Shown here: piece by piece, positions 37,701 through 45,100 of the stretch
How the letters are laid out: every line of letters starts with the position of its first letter
Position numbering within the stretch: position 1 is the first letter of the stretch
Assembly: GCF_963678635.1 (NCBI RefSeq)
Contig: NC_087065.1
Location: 990,001 to 1,054,000 of the forward strand
DNA: 64,000 nucleotides
Source: Symsagittifera roscoffensis
Lineage: Eukaryota > Xenacoelomorpha > Acoela > Convolutidae
Direction: 5' to 3'
The notes under the pieces: model-generated
Seen by the model: only the letters and a program-made list of their open reading frames with translations
Database searches by the model: none
What the model was told of the DNA's origin: nothing
Made by a program: the position numbers and the translations under genes

Positions 37701-40700
37701 GTGGCGCCGGAGACACCTTCAACTGTAACTACAGCAGCTGGTTCGTTCTACAGAAAGAGTGACCCAGCGAAAACAGCAATTCCGCTCAAAGGACTACTGA
37801 ACGCTGGAACGAAAGGAAATGAGAAAGGGAAAGTTAAAAGCCTTTTGGAGGAGCCCAGAAGTAAACATCAAAGACAAGAAATAGAGCCACGACTAGAGAG
37901 TGAGTCGGAGGACGAAACGCCAACTCAGACTGAAAATCAGGCGAAAGAGTTTTCCAGACCACTGACACAGGGGTGACATCAAAGGACACCCCAGTAGGCG
38001 GTAGGTTAAATTTAGCAATTAGAAGAGCTTAACCAAATAATGGTGGCCCAGTTTTGATGAAACCGAGTTCTCTGGAGGATGCCATCATGAAGAAAAGAGT
38101 GAAGAAACAACCGGCACAGGAGAAAAGACGAGTGGGGACTGCAGAAATAGTAGAAAACCCTGTCGTGGCTAGAACGGCGAATACCACTGAGCCACACGAT
38201 GTCCGGCAACCAAGCAGTTCGGGTTCACCAAAGAAGAGCGGATACACAGAGATACCTCAACAAACACTATTCTAAACACGTTTCAGCAACAAGACATGAC
38301 TCCAGAAGAATGGGACAAATTAGCAGACCAGGTTCTTACAAGGGGTATTCAGAAGACAGCAGAGGAATTCTTAAATACTAAAGAGCTTACTCCGGAGGAA
38401 CTTTCAACGGGGGTAACTAGGTCCCCACCAGGATTCTCAGATGAAACACGCGTAGAAGAAGAAGACATGACGGGATCAAAGGTCCGTCGTAGCAAAAGAT
38501 CGAATAAAAACCAAAGGCCGAAACGTTTAGGTAGCCCGATAAAACGAAAATAAGCACTGACGAGGACAGTGCGGATCTCAACCAGCTAGCCCTGGAGGCC
38601 TATCGTCAAAATTTGGCAAATTTTGAAACAGAAACCGACAAACCGATGAAAATACGATTAAGACTCCTAGAAAGGCATCTGTTTCCGAGGAAGTTTGGTT
38701 ACGCCGCGCTCGATATATCCAGATCATGGGACGCGAAGTGGAATGTACCACTGAATTTGCAACAATAAGACTAAAACCCGTTCATGCACCAACCTAAAAC
38801 GGAGTACCAAAACTCATTTATGCTGGTATATATTTCTCCCAATTTTATAATTAAATGATAAAGTTTTCTTGAGTCTCGGGGCAACGTAGTACTGCGGTTG
38901 CAGCAAACTTCAGCTGAAACATAGTTGCTTACAGCAGTTGCAGTGCAGTGTGTTATTGGCGCTATGTAATTATGTTATTGATTATGGTTACTTATTTACT
39001 TACTCATTATTTACTCACATTATTTGGATTCGGGACATTATTTGGATTCACAATATTGTGAAATTTTGTGAACAAAAAGATTTTAACAATAAAGGAATTC
39101 TGTAAAGTTTACTTACAAAACCCCAACCCACCGAGGTAAAAGGGTTGCAATCTGCTATCAAACGTTTCAAATTTTTGGGCAACTAAATATCCTTCAGGTT
39201 GTTTATGCCAATTAGAGGATTGATAATTTTTTTTTTCAAAAGGATGCCGCTGCCATTAATGATGTGACGCTCGGTTTTGTGGGAAAGGTAGAAATGCCAT
39301 GTTGATGGCATCTCGAGAGCACGGATTTTGTTGGTACATTCATTTTTTCTCGTGAGATCGGTGTTCCTCTTTTTTTTATTTGACATTTTGCGAGAGCAAA
39401 ATTGAATTGTTAATTTTACTTGTGTCATCTTTGCTTTGAAGGTGGAATTCCGGAATGTTCCAGCCCATTTGTTCCTCCGTTGAATAGTTTAGTTGTAGCT
39501 GCTTCGGTAGCATCAACTGTCGTCGTACCCCCGCGTTGTGAAGTTCGCTGTCCCGCGTTGGAAATTTCGTTTCGTTCAAAATAGTCTCAAAATCAGTCGA
39601 TGTCCCCAATTTCAGTAACTAATAAGCAATCTGCTTGGTTGCTTGAATTTTTAACGTCTTGTTTTGTTTATTCGTTGCTGAAAGCCTCTTCTTTTGTTAC
39701 GCGATTACGAATGATGGCATGCTTGCCAGAGTCAAAAATTGTGATAATGTTCCTTCGCGGTTGCATGCACGTTAGACAGTAGCGCATATTATGCACATGG
39801 ACGAAAACCTTTTGATATCTTCAATGGCTTTGCCTTCGAAAACTATAAGCCCCACCATAAAAATCTTTTTGAAAAAGACTTGGCGTCACTGAGTGGGGCA
39901 CAACGCGAGCCTGCCCATAACATGTTGGACAGGTTTGATTATGTTGGACAGGTTTGCTTATGTTGGACAGGTTTGCTTATGTTTTTGCTCGAGATAAATG
40001 GGATCTTGGCAAATGTGATCTACATAAACTTTGCATAGAATTGCGAGAGGACTCCCAGCCCGCTTTAGTCCCTTATACAGGAATGAATTCTTCTAAATAA
40101 GCGCTCAAGGATAATTTTATAGATAATTTACGTGCTAATGATCTCATCGAGCCAACTCATTCGGAATAGGCTGCTCCGACCATTTTGGTACCAAAAAGAT
40201 GGTTCTTATCGAAATTGAATGCGCAAACAATTAGGACTTCATGGCCTCTTCCTAGTATAATTGATATATTATCAAATCTAGATGGTAGCTGTTTCTTCTC
40301 AAACCTTGACATGGCTACTGGCTTCCATCAAATGGAAATTGAGGAAGACGATCAACATGTTACGTTGTTTATAACTCCATTTGGGTTGTACCAATGGAAG
40401 CTAATGCGTATGGGGCTTTGGAACGCACAGGGAGCGGTCCGAAGGTTAATGGAATTGGTATTCACTGGTTTAAACTATGAGGTCGTTCTAGTATCTTTTG
40501 ACAATGTATTGACAACCCTTCACGAGTCTTAACTCGCATCTTAAAATCTTACCGTCAAAATTCCATCTTTTGCAAATTTTGAGACTAGCAGCTACTCCTA
40601 CGCGTTCCGTATAGCTTCCACACTCAAAAACTGGCATTTAATATCAGCCGCTAGTAGATTCCCGCATTGAAGTTCTACGAATAAAAATCGATTAAAATTG

Positions 40701-42140
40701 AGGTTCACTGTCAGTGACTACAAAAGTGAAAAAAAAATCGACAATAATCAATTAAAAATGGATTATAACATTACGATTTTTCGAGACAACAAAATTTATT
40801 CTTTATTCATTATAATCACTTTTTTTCCCTTTTGCGGACAATAAAACTCAAATATAATCGATTTTTATCCACTTTACTGAGATGCGAATGTCAACGCACA
40901 TAAAGCCTTTTCTACGTTTTAAACTAAAGTTGGTTATTTTTGATTATTTTAAAACATTGATAATTTTGTTTCTCTTTTATGTTACTCAATAGCTGAATTT
41001 TGTTCTTTTCAACAATTGCCCGCTTCTATTCCCTCCAATGGGAAAGGTTCTCATGCTTGAAGGTCCAAATGCTTGAAAATTTTCAACCAATCAAAATCGC
41101 TAAGCGTTTCTAAATGCCTTTCTCACAAAATCGAAGTCAATTTTAACAGAAAATGTATTAAATCAGTGGAAAATAATCAAAAACATTAAAAATTGCGGGT
41201 TACAACCGCATTACTATTCAGATAATCATCAAGATTAATGACTTCAAAATCATAAGAATTTTTCAATCCTGAAAACTTATCTGCTTATTATCTAATCGGT
41301 CAATATTAACAACTAATGGCCTGGATTTAATTTCTTACTTTGAGATCTTTGCGATTTACAAAACGGAGAGGTCAACGAAACGTTTTTGCAATTTGAGTTT
41401 AGGTTTAGAAATGGAGAAGGCCGTACACTCACTTTGCAAAGATTTCGCATTACTCATTTTTTAAATGCAGAAATTCTTGCAAAACTTTGCAGGACGCGAA
41501 ACAAAAATCAGGTGGAACAAATCCATTTTAGTGTGATTTTGTACTTTTTTATAATCCATTATAACGGATTTCAAATCAATTATAATGCATTATAATTTTG
41601 CGAGAAAAAACGGATTTAAATCCATTTTCTTGTCCAATTTTGTTGTCTAAGCCTAACATGGGAATCGATTATATTGACAATGTTTTAGACCACAAAAATC
41701 TATTATAATCAATTTTTTTTCGCTTTTCTTAGATGCGGGTGTTAGCCAGTGGACTTGTAACTCTCAATAATGAAAAAGAACTCTCTATTTTTGAAAAAGA
41801 ACTGCCGATAAACATTTTTGATTGGAAGTGATTATTAGTCCAAAAATAAGCGGCAGTTGATCCATAGAATAGGTGGGAATTGTAGCGTAATTTGTTCTGT
41901 ATGGTTGTGTATGTTTGTGTATATTTGTGTGGTTGCAGACTGCATGAGACAGAGGACAAGTGTGTGACTTTTGAGAGCTACGTGGCCATGAGACACCACG
42001 TGGCCTTCACCCGCAGGGGCACCCTCATCCCCCCCGAGCAGATGCCGAAGAAAGAGGAGTGCACCCACTTCAGGGTCAAGGTCATCGCCAAACACAACAA
42101 ACAGCACGGGACTGCACAGGCATGGGATGTCATGCATTAG
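7579..42140 (+). CDS. five-exon gene, Lys/Glu-rich protein of unknown family (whole locus)
   Basis: I assemble one gene from coding exons 7579-7725, 17040-17280, 17607-18884, 19202-19363 and 41953-42140. Every junction is GT-AG, and the phases (0, 1, 1, 1) join into a single 2016-nt frame of 671 residues plus stop. Residues 1-130 are a charged, Lys-rich tail with polylysine and SKKSKKSHKSKSK runs. Residues 131-555 are an acidic, Ser/Thr/Pro/Glu-rich low-complexity region, probably disordered. Residues 557-671 look folded and conserved: VWETMSARLGHLRDSI, then FETDHVVMLINKVSKG, then CVTFESYVAMRHHVAFTRRG and CTHFRVKVIAKHNKQ. No signal peptide or membrane segment is visible. I do not recognise the family and infer no function. 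The ATG is the first after an in-frame TGA at 7561. An extra exon inside intron 4 remains possible. Confidence 0.7.
7730..8163 (+). mobile_element. MITE A inserted at the exon-1 splice donor, with nested MITE B
   Basis: Terminal inverted repeats GGCTCTTTTCCAGT and ACTGGAAAAGAGCC match over 14 bases. The flanking 8-mers are gaaggtat (7722-7729) and aaaggtat (8164-8171), a 7/8 target-site duplication. The first of these is the end of exon 1 plus its GT donor, so the insertion duplicated the splice donor. Without the nested element at 7878-8091 the length is about 212 bp, as in other A copies. Confidence 0.85.
7878..8091 (+). mobile_element. MITE B nested in MITE A
   Basis: 214 bp with perfect GGCTCTTTTTCC / GGAAAAAGAGCC ends. 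The flanking 8-mers are gaaaaacc and aaaaaacc. It lies at the same point of MITE A as the copy at 6459-6660 but in the opposite orientation, as shown by the internal gacaatcagacaaagtgaac block lying near the right end here and, inverted, near the left end there. Confidence 0.8.
8440..8650 (+). mobile_element. MITE A copy with 8-bp target-site duplication
   Basis: 211 bp, ends GGCTCTTTTCCAGTTCTCC and GGGAAACTGGAAAAGAGCC. Flanking 8-mers gggggagg and ggggaagg differ at one base. It has inserted into the G-rich end of a MITE B-like copy, which itself lies within the hAT-type MITE. Confidence 0.8.
8874..9075 (+). mobile_element. MITE B copy in the hAT-type MITE
   Basis: Begins GGCTCTTTTTTGG, shares the cacctgactcaaccatgaat and aattagtctgcaagtcaac internal blocks with 7878-8091, and ends agaaagaagagctc with a G/A-rich subterminal tract. 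It splits the hAT MITE core from its right end. Confidence 0.6.
9192..9390 (-). mobile_element. MITE B family copy, decayed
   Basis: Starts cggacttttttccttgtcc and ends ggggggaagcgactctttttcc. The internal aaattagcaaaggcaaacat and cttgtaaaaccactcgttac blocks match other B copies in the orientation of 6459-6660. Confidence 0.5.
9391..11574. other. A+T-rich intron 1 sequence, no feature seen
   Basis: I see only A+T-rich intronic DNA with short open frames that show no codon pattern, repeat structure or protein similarity I recognise. Confidence 0.5.
11575..16365 (+). repeat. 4.8-kb minisatellite, ~24-bp unit, in intron 1
   Basis: About 200 imperfect tandem copies of a unit close to GATTGGATGTTAAAATAAG followed by ATCTT or ATGTT. 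Unit length is usually 22-25 bases. The array has a higher-order layer: a block around 13724-14745 recurs at 15309-16330 with a constant offset of 1585 bases (markers ggacctgaaaaacag at 13724 and 15309; ttagtataag at 13823 and 15408; gaggagttaaaggg at 14476 and 16061). A further partial copy of the block starts at 14757, and an older gaggagttaaaggg pair lies at 12426 and 12761. It is non-coding, with frequent stops in all frames. Confidence 0.95.
16366..17039. other. end of intron 1, no feature seen
   Basis: Unique A+T-rich DNA between the minisatellite and exon 2. It ends in the acceptor tttctgaatttcag at 17026-17039. Confidence 0.5.
17040..17280 (+). CDS. exon 2 of the Lys/Glu-rich gene
   Basis: The acceptor is gaatttcag|CATAAGAAG and the donor TCGAAAG|GTGAAAG; it enters in phase 0 and leaves in phase 1. 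It encodes HKKKKKKKSKRNVDSDN, a Ser/Gln-rich segment, a Gly-rich turn, then KKTKSKKSKKSHKSKSK. The strongly basic composition continues the end of exon 1 (RKHHKK|HKKKKKK), which supports the junction. Confidence 0.75.
17607..18884 (+). CDS. exon 3 of the Lys/Glu-rich gene (acidic low-complexity region)
   Basis: 1278 bases, phase 1 in and phase 1 out. The acceptor is tgcatctgttgaag|AT and the donor TACG|GTAAGC. The split codons resolve as Asp (SKSK-D-DKEEGSG) and Gly (QRKY-G-VWETM). The 425 full codons are rich in Glu, Ser, Thr, Ala and Pro, with repeated KESET-like phrases and a Gly/Glu run near the end, and so are probably disordered. The open frame extends upstream to 17405, but that part is intron 2 by this model: it lacks the charged composition and the phase-matched acceptor removes it. 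The open frames on the opposite strand are shadows. Confidence 0.75.
19202..19363 (+). CDS. exon 4 of the Lys/Glu-rich gene (conserved C-terminal domain, part 1)
   Basis: The acceptor is gttgactgcag|GTGTCTGG and the donor GCAAAG|GTGAGCG, both strong. It encodes 53 full codons, VWETMSARLGHLRDSI through VTDFDEIDCK, with helical amphipathic spacing and a hydrophobic core segment HVVMLINKV. Composition changes sharply from the low-complexity exon 3, as expected for the start of a folded domain. It leaves in phase 1. Confidence 0.75.
19364..20215. other. start of intron 4, no feature seen
   Basis: A+T-rich intronic DNA without recognisable repeats or open frames of interest. Confidence 0.45.
20216..20643 (+). 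mobile_element. hAT-type MITE with perfect 8-bp target-site duplication
   Basis: 428-bp element with terminal inverted repeats CAGGGGCGGATTTAG / CTAGATCCGCCCCTG, flanked by identical 8-mers aagctatc at 20208-20215 and 20644-20651. CAGGGGCGGAT ends with 8-bp duplications are typical of hAT transposon derivatives. The interior has C-rich and G-rich subterminal blocks, a ggcgccttgggcgcc palindrome and A+T-rich filler. The short open frames inside are not a transposase, so it is non-autonomous. Confidence 0.9.
20652..22978. other. intron 4 sequence, no gene seen
   Basis: Mostly unique A+T-rich DNA. Short open frames show no recognisable domain. From about 22885 a region rich in AATCGATTATAA-like words begins, resembling A/T-rich repeats elsewhere in this intron. 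Confidence 0.45.
22979..23522 (+). mobile_element. 545-bp paired-hairpin element, copy 1 (candidate non-autonomous Helitron-like)
   Basis: Starts AAGACTGCTCGTATCAGGGC, with the perfect stem-loop CAGGGCGAAGCCCTG about 15 bases in, and ends at a second perfect stem-loop CTTTCGTATCGAAAG-type palindrome followed by TTGGAACAAC. The 9-mer GTTCCGACT lies ~30 bases inside the first end; at the second end its inverted form is terminal, one base off in this copy (AGTTGGAAC) and exact in copies with AGTCGGAAC. It abuts copy 2 head to tail. It is non-coding. A satellite or another DNA element type cannot be excluded. Confidence 0.65.
23523..24068 (+). mobile_element. 545-bp paired-hairpin element, copy 2 (tandem)
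   Basis: Direct head-to-tail repeat of the preceding copy at a 544-546 base period. Both terminal hairpins are conserved, as is the internal cgcgttaatagcgcg palindrome-like region. The difference between copies is mostly single bases and A-tract length. Confidence 0.75.
24069..24170 (+). mobile_element. 545-bp element, copy 3 (truncated)
   Basis: Only the first ~100 bases are present, including the CAGGGC(A)AAGCCCTG hairpin and gttccgactgcc-like block, then it runs into unrelated DNA at aaaatgagtgg. This suggests a partial third unit in the tandem array. Confidence 0.7.
24171..25139. other. intron 4 sequence with A/T palindromes and a G-rich stretch
   Basis: No gene. Contains gattataacggattataag and cgattacg-type words, and a G-rich low-complexity tract at about 24405-24570 made of GGTAAGTG/GGTGAGG-like repeats. 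Confidence 0.5.
25140..25673 (+). mobile_element. 545-bp paired-hairpin element, single copy
   Basis: A complete stand-alone copy, from AAGACTGCTCGTATCAGGGC to the CTTTCGTATCGAAAG hairpin and GTCGGAACAA. Flanks (aatacattac left, taaagagaga right) show no clear target-site duplication, as expected for Helitron-like elements but not proof. Confidence 0.7.
25674..26629. repeat. degenerate TGCGACC/CGACCGAG-rich sequence
   Basis: From about 25910 the DNA is a loose mosaic of words such as ttgcgactcaaaatg and gcgcgaccaaaat, passing into cgaccgagaa and ttcgactgtg words near 26330-26520. Similar text (tttgactgtactcggcc, tttctcggctac) lies at 31440-31690, on the far side of the minus-strand Gypsy element. 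It may be one repeat domain split by that insertion. Open frames here are by-products of the repeat. Confidence 0.5.
26636..26836 (+). repeat. 22-bp tandem repeat ending at an assembly gap
   Basis: About nine 22-bp units of the type TGTTGCGACTTTGCGCGACC+CA, with alternating variants (tttgcacgaatca, aatgcgatttttcgcg). It runs directly into the N run, so the array is probably longer than shown and is the likely cause of the gap. Confidence 0.85.
26837..27036. other. assembly gap (200 N)
   Basis: Exactly 200 N, as for the second gap, so the length is probably a placeholder. It removes the 3' part of a Gypsy integrase and the 3' LTR. Confidence 0.95.
27037..28144 (-). pseudogene. Gypsy 1 integrase, 3' end lost in gap
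   Basis: Open from 28144 to the gap, ~370 residues. It shows an H2C2 zinc-binding segment (HSGQFG, WWPHIYREI, CSQCLKAG), then the catalytic core with LDFAGPLD (first Asp) and VDHGTCF (second Asp). The third catalytic residue, Glu, would lie beyond the gap edge at 27037. The open frame continues through the N run only because N is translated as X; the tail past it belongs to the 22-bp repeat and is not integrase. Confidence 0.85.
28228..29269 (-). pseudogene. Gypsy 1 reverse transcriptase and RNase H, frameshifted
   Basis: Palm segments are recognisable: FSNLDLKNAYSQ (motif A, catalytic Asp) around 29080 and YYIDDILVAS (the YxDD motif) around 28870. The RNase H start is KTDASHNGLGATLEQ around 28430, followed by SRFLNNHEMKYST and ELLGVVWATEHF. 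The three parts lie in different frames. RNase H ends early, without the DYLSR-type end that the plus-strand Gypsy copy at 35529 keeps, which indicates an internal deletion. Confidence 0.85.
29270..30925 (-). pseudogene. Gypsy 1 gag-protease and start of RT
   Basis: 551-residue frame. A capsid-like helical region (residues ~80-230) is followed by two zinc knuckles, CMKCGKTFTKGHLNVC and the classical CKNCNYRGHFAKLC (CX2CX4HX4C), near residues 250-290. A protease-like segment follows whose active-site triad reads DSAS, where DTG or DSG is usual, so protease activity is doubtful. The N-terminal part of RT (FKPIQSKGRRVPLHL) follows until the TAA at 29270-29272. After that stop the same frame continues into RT, so the stop is a nonsense change, not a natural end. 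Confidence 0.8.
31026..31925. repeat. fold-back GAGCGG repeat and degenerate repeat DNA
   Basis: At about 31225-31345, gagcggtttgagcggttttt and its complement aaaaaccgctcaaaaccg form an inverted repeat with short spacer. The remainder is the CGACT/CTCGGC-rich text also seen left of the Gypsy 1 copy, plus unique DNA. No gene. Confidence 0.5.
31926..32252. repeat. LTR-like halves in both orientations, left end of Gypsy 2
   Basis: 32139-32252 matches 38886-38998 in direct orientation (gtagtactgcg...ttggcgctatataattatg), as expected for 5' and 3' LTR starts. 31926-32047 matches 39013-39150 in inverted orientation (taacctttttatctcgctgg against the complement of ccaccgaggtaaaagggtt). The first ~55 bases of the direct part are an imperfect palindrome centred on CAGCTG (gcaaacttcagctgaaac in the right copy). 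This looks like two LTR starts meeting head to head. Confidence 0.6.
32605..33720 (+). pseudogene. Gypsy 2 gag with zinc knuckle, fragmented
   Basis: Pieces at 32613-32879, 32991-33176 and 33412-33702 in different frames. The second piece carries a capsid-like QETGESLEMFHAALTAQAAK stretch. The third holds CKNCNKPNHFSRMC, an intact CX2CX4HX4C knuckle. The upstream knuckle (HRCGKPLVERHLKNC) has lost its first Cys relative to Gypsy 1. An acidic linker follows. Confidence 0.75.
33770..35151 (+). pseudogene. Gypsy 2 protease and reverse transcriptase, fragmented
   Basis: The protease keeps an intact VDTGSPTSFL active site at about 33783, unlike Gypsy 1. RT fragments follow: the N-terminal KGRRIPIHIQSKVEK segment, a fingers/palm remnant with LDLKHAYRH at ~34530, FGLPDMPAKFQ at ~34650, then the thumb/connection LVTEVFEKLNQENLSLKLSK to KVPVKKFEWGDEHS. 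The expected YxDD segment is destroyed by stops and frame changes near 34700-34740. Confidence 0.75.
35180..35711 (+). pseudogene. Gypsy 2 RNase H, fragmented
   Basis: KCDASHSGLGAALEQ near 35200, SFASRYLKNQK near 35270, and the end segment IHIPGKDMGIVDYLSREP near 35505-35560, with stops and frame changes between. It supplies the RNase H C-terminal part that Gypsy 1 lacks. Confidence 0.75.
36540..37330 (+). pseudogene. Gypsy 2 integrase, fragmented
   Basis: H2C2-like remnants (HPAQEATIDVSNYL, WPHMDKDIINLAEEC) near 36605-36700, one central Cys replaced. The catalytic core is broken by stops, but the final GCGLVERTIQTIRRRL segment with the catalytic Glu is readable near 37045-37090. A basic, helical C-terminal region follows. 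Confidence 0.7.
37441..38553 (+). pseudogene. Gypsy 2 C-terminal extension
   Basis: Open pieces at 37441-37692, 37689-37976, 38054-38275 and 38296-38553 in shifting frames. They are Lys/Glu-rich and largely low-complexity (ESESEDETPTQTE; VRRSKRSNKNQRPKR). They lie after integrase and before the 3' LTR, so they are probably the remains of a long pol tail. No envelope-like membrane segment is seen. Confidence 0.5.
38886..39150 (+). repeat. 3' LTR of Gypsy 2
   Basis: Starts gtagtactgcggttgcagc and contains the palindromic first ~55 bases, a ttggcgctatgtaattatg block and an AATAAA at about 39091 (aacaataaaggaattc), a plausible polyadenylation signal. The first ~113 bases match 32139-32252 directly; the remainder matches 31926-32047 inverted. 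Confidence 0.65.
39183..39609 (-). other. unrecognised coding-like fragment, frameshifted
   Basis: Two minus-strand open pieces (39376-39609 and 39183-39428) overlap in different frames at an A/T tract. The first has KQLQLNYSTEEQMGWNIPEF, the second HKTERHIINGSGILLKKK. Together they could be a decayed retroelement protein, but I cannot name a domain. Confidence 0.25.
39925..39984 (+). repeat. three 20-bp tandem repeats
   Basis: The unit atgttggacaggtttgctt recurs three times head to tail at a 20-base period. Confidence 0.8.
39987..40532 (+). pseudogene. Gypsy-type RT fragment (third, different lineage)
   Basis: The N-terminal RT region (DNLRANDLIEPTHSE, then TILVPKRW) contains two in-frame stops. 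The palm region at 40185-40532 is open: WPLPSIIDILSNLDGS, FSNLDMATGFHQMEI with the first catalytic Asp, TPFGLYQWKLMRMGLWNAQG, and SFDNVL where Gypsy RTs have Y/F-x-D-D. The second Asp of that motif is replaced by Asn, so this RT is inactive. The motif wording differs from Gypsy 1 and 2, pointing to a more canonical Gypsy lineage. No LTRs are paired. Confidence 0.8.
40685..40885. repeat. A/T-rich dispersed repeat, copy 1
   Basis: Contains atggattataacatt and ends aatataatcgatttttatcc followed by ctgagatgcgaatg. Similar wording and the same end recur at 41535-41742, and fragments lie near 22885, 24190 and 24730. Confidence 0.45.
41535..41742. repeat. A/T-rich dispersed repeat, copy 2
   Basis: Same end region as 40685-40885 (attataatcaattttttttc, then cttagatgcgggtg), with internal ataatccattataacgg and aatgcattataattttgcg. 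It lies ~210 bases upstream of exon 5. Confidence 0.45.
41953..42140 (+). CDS. exon 5 (last) of the Lys/Glu-rich gene
   Basis: Encodes DKCVTFESYVAMRHHVAFTR, then RGTLIPPEQMPKKEECTHFR and VKVIAKHNKQ, ending with TAG at 42138-42140. GC content and codon use differ clearly from the surrounding A+T-rich DNA. Two acceptors are possible: ggttgcag|AC (AG at 41937-41938) has the better pyrimidine tract but needs a phase-2 donor, whereas catgagacag|AG (exon from 41953) fits exon 4 in phase (CK-E-DKC). I use the second. The first would imply an unseen intermediate exon. Confidence 0.65.
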
Positions 42141-42182
42141 GGAGGCAGACTAGATTGAGTGGAACAAATCAACGGAGAGAGA

Positions 42183-45100
42183 GAAACTAGAAGAGGCAAC
42201 TAAGAATTGTAGATAAAAAACAATCCTCGCACAAAACTTGGCGTGACACTCATGAATGCTGGTCTAAATAATTAAGGGTAATGGTTAACCCTTAAAGTTA
42301 AGGGTTAAAAAGGGAAGACGAACTGTTGCAACTCTAACAAAAAACCACTTTTGTGCACTTGATTAAAACCTACATCTTTGGTTATTATTCTAGCCTGCAA
42401 ATTGTTTCCTTGAAGTCAAAAAACGATAATTGATTATTGTGGGCATCAAAACTCGGGAATCTTTTCGGTAATCTCAAAAGCAAACGAAGTTTTGGAAAAA
42501 CTTGAAAACGGCCGCATGGAGTTTTATAAGAAATAATTGATTATGCTGGCGTACTTCCCCAAAAATAGTTTCATTAAAAAAGATAATATTTGCTTTCAAA
42601 AGTTGAAATGGCTTTTAAATCATCTCTACTCGTTTTCTTTAATTATATGGATTTTCAAACGTTCAAAACACATAATATTGGGTTATACTGGAATATAATC
42701 GGTCAGAACAAAAAATTTTGCTAATTATTTGCAAACTCACGGCCTACTCACGGCAGCCTTGATCACGGCCTACTCAGGGCAGCATTATTTATAGATTAAC
42801 GGCAGCATTAGGCATCAGCATTACTTTGTAAACTCACGGCAGCATTACTCAAGGCAACATTACTCACAGCCTGCTTGCATCAGCATTACTCACAGCAGCC
42901 TTCTTTTTATAAATTAACGGCATCATTAAGCATCAGCATTACTTTGTAAACTCACGGCAGCATTACTCAAGGCAACATTACTCACAGCCTGCTTGCATCA
43001 GCATTACTCACAGCAGCCTTTTTTTTTATAAATTAACGGCATCATTAAGCATCAGCATTACTTTGTAAACTCACGGCAGCATTACTCAAGGCAACATTAC
43101 TCACAGCCTGCTTGCATCAGCATTACTCACAGCAGCCTTTTTTTTATAAATTAACGGCATCATTAAGCATCAGCATTACTTTGTAAACTCACGGCAGCAT
43201 TACTCAAGGCAACATTACTCACAGCCTGCTTGCATCAGCATTACTCACAGCAGCCTTTTTTTTTATAAATTAACGGCATCATTAAGCATCAGCATTACTT
43301 TGAAAACTCACGGCAGCATTACTCAAGGTAACAGTACTCACAGCCTGCTCGCATCAGCATTACTCACAGCAGCATTTTTTATAAACTAACGGCAGCAATA
43401 AGCATCAGCATTACTTGGTAAACTCATGGCAGCATTATTTATAGATTAACGGCAGCATTAGGCATCAGCATCAATTTGAAAACTCACGGCAGCATTACTC
43501 AAGTTAACATTACTCACAGCCTGCTTGCATCAGCATTACTCACAGCAGCCTTTTTTTATAAATTAACGGCATCATTAAGCATCAGCATTACTTTGTAAAC
43601 TCACGGCAGCATTACTCAAGGCAACTTTACTCACAGCCTGCTTGCATCAGCATTACTCACAGCAGCCTTTTTTTTTATAAATTAACGGCATCATTAAGCA
43701 TCAGCATTACTTTGTAAACTCACGGCAGCATTACTCAAGGCAACAATACTCACAGCCTGCTTGCATCAGCATTACTCACAGCAGCCTTTTTTTTATAAAT
43801 TAACGGCATCATTAAGCATCAGCATTACTTTGTTAACTCACTGCAGCATTACTCAAGGCAACATTACTCACAGCCTGCTTGCATCAGCATTACTCACAGC
43901 AGCCTTTTTTTTATAAATTAACGGCATCATTAAGCATCAGCATTACTTTGAAAACTCACGGCAGCATTACTCAAGGCAACATTACTCACAGCCTGCTTGC
44001 ATCAGCATTACTCACAGCAGCCTTTTTTTTATAAATTAACGGCATCATTAAGCATCAGCATTACTTTGTAAACTCACGGCAGCATTACTCAAGGCAACAT
44101 TACTCACAGCCTGCTTGCATCAGCATTACTCACAGCAGCCTTTTTTAAATAAATTAACGGCATCATTAAGCATCAGCATTACTTTGTAAACTCACGGCAG
44201 CATTACTCAAGGCAACATTACTCACAGCCTGCTTGCATCAGCATTACTCACAGCAGCCTTTTTTTTATAAATTAACGGCATCATTAAGCATCAGCATTAC
44301 TTTGTAAACTCACGGCAGCATTACTCAAGGCAACATTACTCACAGCCTGCTTGCATCAGCATTACTCACAGCAGCCTTTTTTTTTTATAAATTAACGGCA
44401 TCATTAAGCATCAGCATTACTTTGTAAACTCACGGCAGCATTACTCAAGGCAACATTACTCACAGCCTGCTTGCATCAGCATTACTCACAGCAGCCTTTT
44501 TTTTATAAATTAACGGCATCATTAAGCATCAGCATTACTTTGTAAACTCACGGCAGCATTACTCAAGGCAACATTACTCACAGCCTGCTTGCATCAGCAT
44601 TACTCACAGCAGCCTTTTTTTTTTATAAATTAACGGCATCATTAAGCATCAGCATTACTTTGTAAACTCACGGCAGCATTACTCAAGGCAACATTACTCA
44701 CAGCCTGCTTGCATCAGCATTACTCACAGCAGCCTTTTTTTTTATAAATTAACGGCATCATTAAGCATCAGCATTACTTTGTAAACTCACGGCAGCATTA
44801 CTCAAGGCAACATTACTCACAGCCTGCTTGCATCAGCATTACTCACAGCAGCCTTTTTTTTTATAAATTAACGGCATCATTAAGCATCAGCATTACTTTG
44901 TAAACTCACGGCAGCATTACTCAAGGCAACATTACTCACAGCCTGCTTGCATCAGCATTACTAACAGCAGCCTTTTTTTTTATAAATTAACGGCATCATT
45001 AAGCATCAGCATTACTTTGTAAACTCACGGCAGCATTACTCAAGGCAACATTACTCACAGCCTGCTTGCATCAGCATTACTCACAGCAGCCTTTTTTTTA

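Larger units (their letters stand above)
32605..38553 (+). mobile_element. Ty3/Gypsy retrotransposon 2, broken, plus strand
   Basis: Gag, zinc knuckle, protease, RT, RNase H, integrase and a long C-terminal tail follow on the plus strand between LTR-like repeats (from 32139; 38886-39150). It has many stops and frame changes. Domain order and the paired zinc knuckles match Gypsy 1, so both belong to one lineage, but they lie in opposite orientations and are well diverged. Confidence 0.8.

Noticed and set aside
41937-41952. Using the stronger-looking acceptor ggttgcag|AC for exon 5.
   Set aside because: It is out of phase with the exon-4 donor. It would need an additional exon that I cannot find in intron 4. 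Kept as an alternative.
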